Assembly: GCA_002299425.1 (NCBI GenBank)
Contig: DBNW01000046.1
Location: 1 to 34,764 of the forward strand
Reading direction: 5' to 3'
Origin: Methylococcaceae bacterium UBA662
GTDB lineage: Bacteria > Pseudomonadota > Gammaproteobacteria > Methylococcales > Methylomonadaceae
DNA: 34,764 nucleotides
Positions 32,321 to 34,764 of this stretch are shown one piece after another. Under the pieces are notes generated by a model. That model saw only the letters and a program-made list of their open reading frames with translations, was not told the DNA's origin and ran no database searches. How positions within the stretch are numbered: the stretch's first letter is position 1; each line of letters opens with the position of its first letter. The translations under genes were made by a program, and so were the position numbers.

Positions 32321-32753
32321 ACCGGTAATTATCTACACGGACGGTGCTTGCCGAGGCAACCCAGGTCCAGGCGGTTGGGGCGTAGTGCTGCACTACAAAG
32401 GGGTTGGTAAAGAGCTTTATGGCGGCGAGGTAGAGACGACCAACAACAGAATGGAGTTGATGGCAGTCATTAAAGCCTTAGAAACTTTAAAGCGTCCTAG
32501 TGCCGTCCGGCTGTACAGCGATTCCAGCTATGTCCTTAAAGGCATCACCGAATGGATAACTCATTGGAAGCAAAACGGCTGGCGAACATCGGCAAAAAAA
32601 CCGGTGAAAAACCAAGATTTGTGGCAGCGCTTAGATGCCGCAATGGCACGGCACGAAATCAATTGGCACTGGGTGAAAGGGCATTCTGGCGATAAAGGCA
32701 ATGACCGCGCCGACGCCCTAGCTAACCGTGCCATCGACGCACTGCCTAAATGA
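32313..32753 (+). CDS. rnhA: Ribonuclease HI
   Basis: It degrades the RNA strand of RNA-DNA hybrids. The 146-residue sequence keeps all catalytic residues at E. coli positions: Asp10 (YTDGACRGNPGPGG), Glu48 (NNRMELMA), Asp70 (YSDSSYV), His124 (VKGHSG) and Asp134 (RADALAN). The basic handle region WKQNGWRTSAKKPVKN is present. It overlaps the methyltransferase gene by eight bases. The dnaQ gene often found next to rnhA is absent here; a yajD gene converges instead, nine bases away. Confidence 0.97.
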   Translation: MNEPVIIYTDGACRGNPGPGGWGVVLHYKGVGKELYGGEVETTNNRMELMAVIKALETLKRPSAVRLYSDSSYVLKGITEWITHWKQNGWRTSAKKPVKNQDLWQRLDAAMARHEINWHWVKGHSGDKGNDRADALANRAIDALPK

Positions 32754-32761
32754 CCACACCT

Positions 32762-33148
32762 TTATTTTTGCCGGCCTAACAGCGATTTAAGGTCAGCAAA
32801 CGGGCTGTGGGTTGCCGTTGCGGCCTTGGTGTCACGGGTGCCTTTTTGCAGCGCACTAAAGCGCATTTCCTCGTACCGAGCGTGTTCGTTGTCGTGGCAA
32901 TAAAGGCACAACAGTTCCCAATTGCTGCCGTCTTGTGGGTTATCGTCGTGGTTGTGGTTGCGGTGGTGGACGGTTAATTCAGCCAAATTTTTATGGGTGA
33001 ATTCACGGGTGCAACGGCCGCACACCCACGGGTACATTTTAAGTGCTTGGCCCCGGTAAGACTGCTCGCGCAAATCCTGCGCTTGGCGGGCTGCGCTGAC
33101 GACCTGGTCAAGCTTGTTTTTGTCTAAGGCTGTTTTTTTGATGGACAT
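32762..33148 (-). CDS. yajD: HNH nuclease family protein YajD
   Basis: A 128-residue protein closely matching E. coli YajD: YPWVCGRCTREFTHKNLAELTVHHRNHNHDDNPQDGSNWELLCLYCHDNEH holds the HNH motif and two CxxC pairs for zinc, and the tail FADLKSLLG matches the family end. YajD is a putative nuclease of unknown target. The ATG at 33148 (MSIKKTAL) gives the expected length plus a short basic N-terminal helix; a start 13 codons upstream is possible. No strong Shine-Dalgarno is visible. Confidence 0.9.
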   Translation of the reverse strand: MSIKKTALDKNKLDQVVSAARQAQDLREQSYRGQALKMYPWVCGRCTREFTHKNLAELTVHHRNHNHDDNPQDGSNWELLCLYCHDNEHARYEEMRFSALQKGTRDTKAATATHSPFADLKSLLGRQK

Positions 33149-33242
33149 AAAAATTTCCGTTGATACAGAGCGGAAAGAGTCTACCATTCAAAAGCCTCTC
33201 TAAAAAGTGGGAGGCTAACTGCACTTTATGAGGAGAAACATT

Positions 33243-33626
33243 ATGGCCTGGCGCGAACGCGGACACGAAGACACCTACAGCGACGAGGACATTGAGCAGC
33301 GGCTAAAAGATGAATTGCCGCATTGGTATCTGGAAAACGGCTGGATACGCCGAAAATACAAAACCAGCGGCTGGAAAGCGACGCTGATGGTGGTCAACAC
33401 CATCGGCCATTTGGCAGAAGCCGCCTTCCACCACCCCGACCTGACCGTATCCTACGCTTTTGTCATCGTCAAACTGATGAACCATGCCGCTAAAGGCATC
33501 ACCAACAAAGACTTTGAGCTGGCACATAAAATAGAAAGCGTGATCCAATGGCAACCGGGTCAAGAAGGCGGTGCGTTAACAGGCACGCCGGATGACCCGC
33601 GCTTCAAATACATCAAATACGATTAA
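33243..33626 (+). CDS. 4a-hydroxytetrahydrobiopterin dehydratase (pterin carbinolamine dehydratase)
   Basis: A 127-residue protein of the PCD/PhhB family, which dehydrates 4a-hydroxy-tetrahydropterin formed by aromatic amino acid hydroxylases. The family signature is complete: E-x3-H-H-P-x5-Y-x9-H-x8-D, read in AEAAFHHPDLTVSY, MNHAAKGITNKDFELAHKIE. The N-terminal 30 residues are longer than in the minimal family. The ATG at 33243 has AGGAG seven bases upstream, which excludes the ATG at 33228. No phenylalanine hydroxylase gene is in the window, so the partner enzyme is elsewhere, or the protein has another role such as in molybdopterin metabolism. Confidence 0.88.
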   Translation: MAWRERGHEDTYSDEDIEQRLKDELPHWYLENGWIRRKYKTSGWKATLMVVNTIGHLAEAAFHHPDLTVSYAFVIVKLMNHAAKGITNKDFELAHKIESVIQWQPGQEGGALTGTPDDPRFKYIKYD

Positions 33627-33635
33627 AAAAATTAC

Positions 33636-33665
33636 TTGGTTTCCTTACAAAAAATCATGTAGACT
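33636..33665 (+). promoter_or_regulatory. Promoter of the tmRNA gene
   Basis: TTGGTT (33636-33641) and TAGACT (33660-33665) with 18 bases between stand just before the mature 5' end at 33677, which is produced by RNase P. Confidence 0.45.
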
Positions 33666-33676
33666 GCAAAGTCCAT

Positions 33677-34053
33677 GGGGGCGACATGGCTTCGACGTGG
33701 GTAGCAAAACTTTGAGTGCATGCCGAGGACTGTGACCTCGTAAATCCTACAGAAAACAAGTATTCGCAAACGACGAAAACTACTCAATGGCTTTGGCTGC
33801 CTAAAAACCGCCACCATTCCTCTGACTATTTGTGCTTGTGCGGGTAGAGTCGGGTTCGCCTGACGCTCAGGGGTCATCTACACAAGATCGCGCTGAAGTA
33901 CGTCCGGGATGGATGCGCTAAAACTAACGGAATCGCCGCTGGTTTTCTTGGCTCGACGGGTAGCCATCGGTTAAATCAAAAGTGCGAGATAAGCATGTAG
34001 ACCTTGGGGCGGAGTACTTGCGGACGCGGGTTCAATCCCCGCCGCCTCCACCA
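33677..34053 (+). ncRNA. ssrA: Transfer-messenger RNA (tmRNA)
   Basis: A complete one-piece tmRNA of 377 bases that rescues ribosomes stalled on broken mRNAs. The 5' end GGGGGCGACATGGCTTCGAC and the 3' end CGCCTCCACCA pair to form the tRNA-Ala-like acceptor stem with one G-U pair. The T arm GCGGGTTCAATCCCCGC is present and the CCA is encoded. The tag frame begins at the GCA resume codon (33766) and encodes ANDENYSMALAA with TAA at 33802-33804; the full tag adds the alanine carried by the RNA. It differs from the E. coli tag by an extra Ser-Met before ALAA. The gene is followed by a terminator and an integrase, as expected of a used integration site. Confidence 0.97.
34030..34053 (+). other. 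Probable attachment site (element-chromosome junction) in the 3' end of ssrA
   Basis: Integrases of the P4 family commonly use the T-arm and acceptor 3' end of tmRNA as core site, and such an integrase begins 160 bases downstream reading away from ssrA. The gene is intact, so the element restored its end. The exact core cannot be fixed because the other junction is outside the window. Confidence 0.5.
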
Positions 34054-34087
34054 AATTAAGATTCAAAGACACTCAAAGAAGTACATC

Positions 34088-34122
34088 AAACCCGCAAGTC
34101 ATAAGGCTTAGCGGGTTTTTTA
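34088..34122 (+). terminator. Rho-independent terminator after ssrA
   Basis: AAACCCGC (34088-34095) pairs with GCGGGTTT (34111-34118) across a 15-base loop and runs into a T tract to 34120, giving TTTTTTA. It lies 35 bases after the mature tmRNA end. If the junction lies inside ssrA, this terminator was brought by the integrated element. Confidence 0.85.
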
Positions 34123-34156
34123 TTGTCCAACGATGTGCAGTAAAACACAGTGCAAT

Positions 34157-34202
34157 CTACCATCAGATGATGGTAAATATGCTGGTAGGCCGTCTACCAG
34201 CA
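34157..34202. repeat. Two perfect inverted repeats built from one nine-base motif, upstream of the integrase
   Basis: TACCATCA-GA-TGATGGTA (34158-34175) and TGCTGGTAG-GCCGT-CTACCAGCA (34180-34202) are adjacent. Both are made of CTACCA[T/G]CA and its complement, four copies in 46 bases (one lacks the outer base). They end 12 bases before the integrase ATG. They could be integrase arm-type sites, excisionase sites or an operator. Confidence 0.7.
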
Positions 34203-34214
34203 AGGGGGCTGCAC

Positions 34215-34764
34215 ATGGCTAAAACACTGAACAAACTATCACCGCTTACTATCAAGAGCTTGGTATCAACCGCTAAGAAAGAGGGGCGGGTGATAAAAGC
34301 CCCTGACGGTGGAGGACTGTATTTTGTCGCCGAGCCGGAAAGGCCATCATGGTGGCGTTTTGATTATCGGATCAACGGCAAGCAGAAAACGCTATCCGTT
34401 GGCCTTTACCCTGAAATATCAATCCCCGAAGCCAGGGTTAGGCGCAGTGAACTGAGGGAGCAGGCGGCGCAGGCCATCGGTCCCGACGCGGTGGTGCGGG
34501 TACAGGCATGGCGCAACGAGCTGGAACGCACGAAGCTGGTCGTCGATGAAATGGCTCCGCTCTGGAACCGTATCGGTGAAAGTTTCGGCGGTGCACTCAA
34601 CGGGATGATCACCGGCGCGCAGAGCTGGCGCAACGCCTTGGCCAACATCTTCCAGCAGGTGGCCGATGCCTTCCTGCAGCAGATCGTGATCCAGCCCTTC
34701 CAGCAGTGGATCGCGATGCAAGCGCCTATGTCGGCTTCGTCCGCTGCGAGACAGGAGTCGAGTA
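34215..34764 (+). CDS. P4-type integrase N-terminus continuing in frame into a phage tape-measure-like sequence (partial at window end)
   Basis: An ATG at 34215 with AGGGGG six bases upstream opens a frame of 183 codons that reaches the window end. Residues 1-80 are the arm-type DNA-binding domain of P4-family tyrosine integrases (APDGGGLYFVAE, WWRFDYRINGKQKTLSVGLYP, EARVRRSELREQ). From about residue 81 the sequence instead resembles the C-terminal region of lambda-type tail tape-measure proteins (WNRIGESFGGALNGMITGAQ, NALANIFQQVADAFLQQIV, PFQQWIAMQA). The core-binding and catalytic domains of an integrase are not seen. GC content rises from roughly 52% to about 64% at the junction near 34455. 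It is either a deletion fusion within a prophage or an assembly chimera. Confidence 0.75.
   Translation, partial: MAKTLNKLSPLTIKSLVSTAKKEGRVIKAPDGGGLYFVAEPERPSWWRFDYRINGKQKTLSVGLYPEISIPEARVRRSELREQAAQAIGPDAVVRVQAWRNELERTKLVVDEMAPLWNRIGESFGGALNGMITGAQSWRNALANIFQQVADAFLQQIVIQPFQQWIAMQAPMSASSAARQESS

Noticed and set aside
34406..34721. Minus-strand frames opposite the integrase/tape-measure frame
   Set aside because: They are antisense to a plus-strand frame with two recognisable domains and have no start signals.

Overview
The window looks like chromosome from a gammaproteobacterium. The base composition is moderate (about 50-55% GC), the type IV pilus block has the gammaproteobacterial layout pilB-pilC-pilD-coaE-zapD-yacG, and several proteins (Nth, RnhA, YajD, ZapD) read as clear relatives of the E. 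coli or Pseudomonas ones. I would guess a methanotroph of the Methylococcales or a close relative, but no methane-oxidation gene is present to prove it. Most of the window is ordinary housekeeping DNA. The last 700 bases, beyond the tmRNA gene, are the edge of an integrated element.

Layout. 1-2.9 kb (+): a leader region, a TusA-like sulfur carrier, argJ, and a Nudix/thiamine-phosphate-synthase-like fusion. 2.9-8.35 kb (-): yacG, zapD, coaE, pilD, pilC and pilB, tightly packed. 8.4-11.3 kb (-): valS, which carries two in-frame copies of a 48-bp palindromic repeat near its 5' end. 11.4-13.45 kb (-): a PhoP/PhoQ-like two-component pair. 13.6-16.1 kb (-): a secreted beta-propeller protein coupled to a small Cys-tailed exported protein. 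16.4-18.5 kb (+): a divergent pair of exported proteins, a degenerate alpha/beta-hydrolase-like protein and a helical-repeat protein. 18.6-19.2 kb (+): nth. 19.3-22.4 kb (-): the LPS inner-core heptosyltransferases waaC and waaF, then ilvE. 22.6-23.05 kb (-): an exported beta/gamma-crystallin-like protein. 23.27-28.43 kb (+): one long operon encoding a TetR regulator, an FtsX-type ABC permease, its ATPase, an unknown 89-residue protein, a HlyD-type adaptor and a TolC-type outer-membrane lipoprotein. Together these form a self-regulated tripartite DevBCA/MacAB-like exporter. 28.5-29.7 kb: a PepSY protein (-) divergent from an orphan exported protein (+). 29.8-33.6 kb: mltD (-), a methyltransferase with rnhA (+), yajD (-) and a pterin carbinolamine dehydratase (+).

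33.68-34.05 kb is a complete tmRNA gene, a classic integration target. It is followed by a Rho-independent terminator, a cluster of inverted repeats, and the start of a P4-type integrase. After about 80 codons this integrase reading frame turns, in frame, into what looks like the C-terminal part of a phage tail tape-measure protein, and it runs off the window end. It is either a real prophage-derived fusion or an assembly chimera.

The observations most worth following are the palindromic repeat inside valS, the integrase/tape-measure chimera with its four-fold CTACCA-type motif, the apparently nucleophile-less hydrolase paired with a helical-repeat partner, and the orphan 89-residue protein inside the exporter operon. 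No CRISPR array, rRNA, tRNA or complete insertion sequence was seen.
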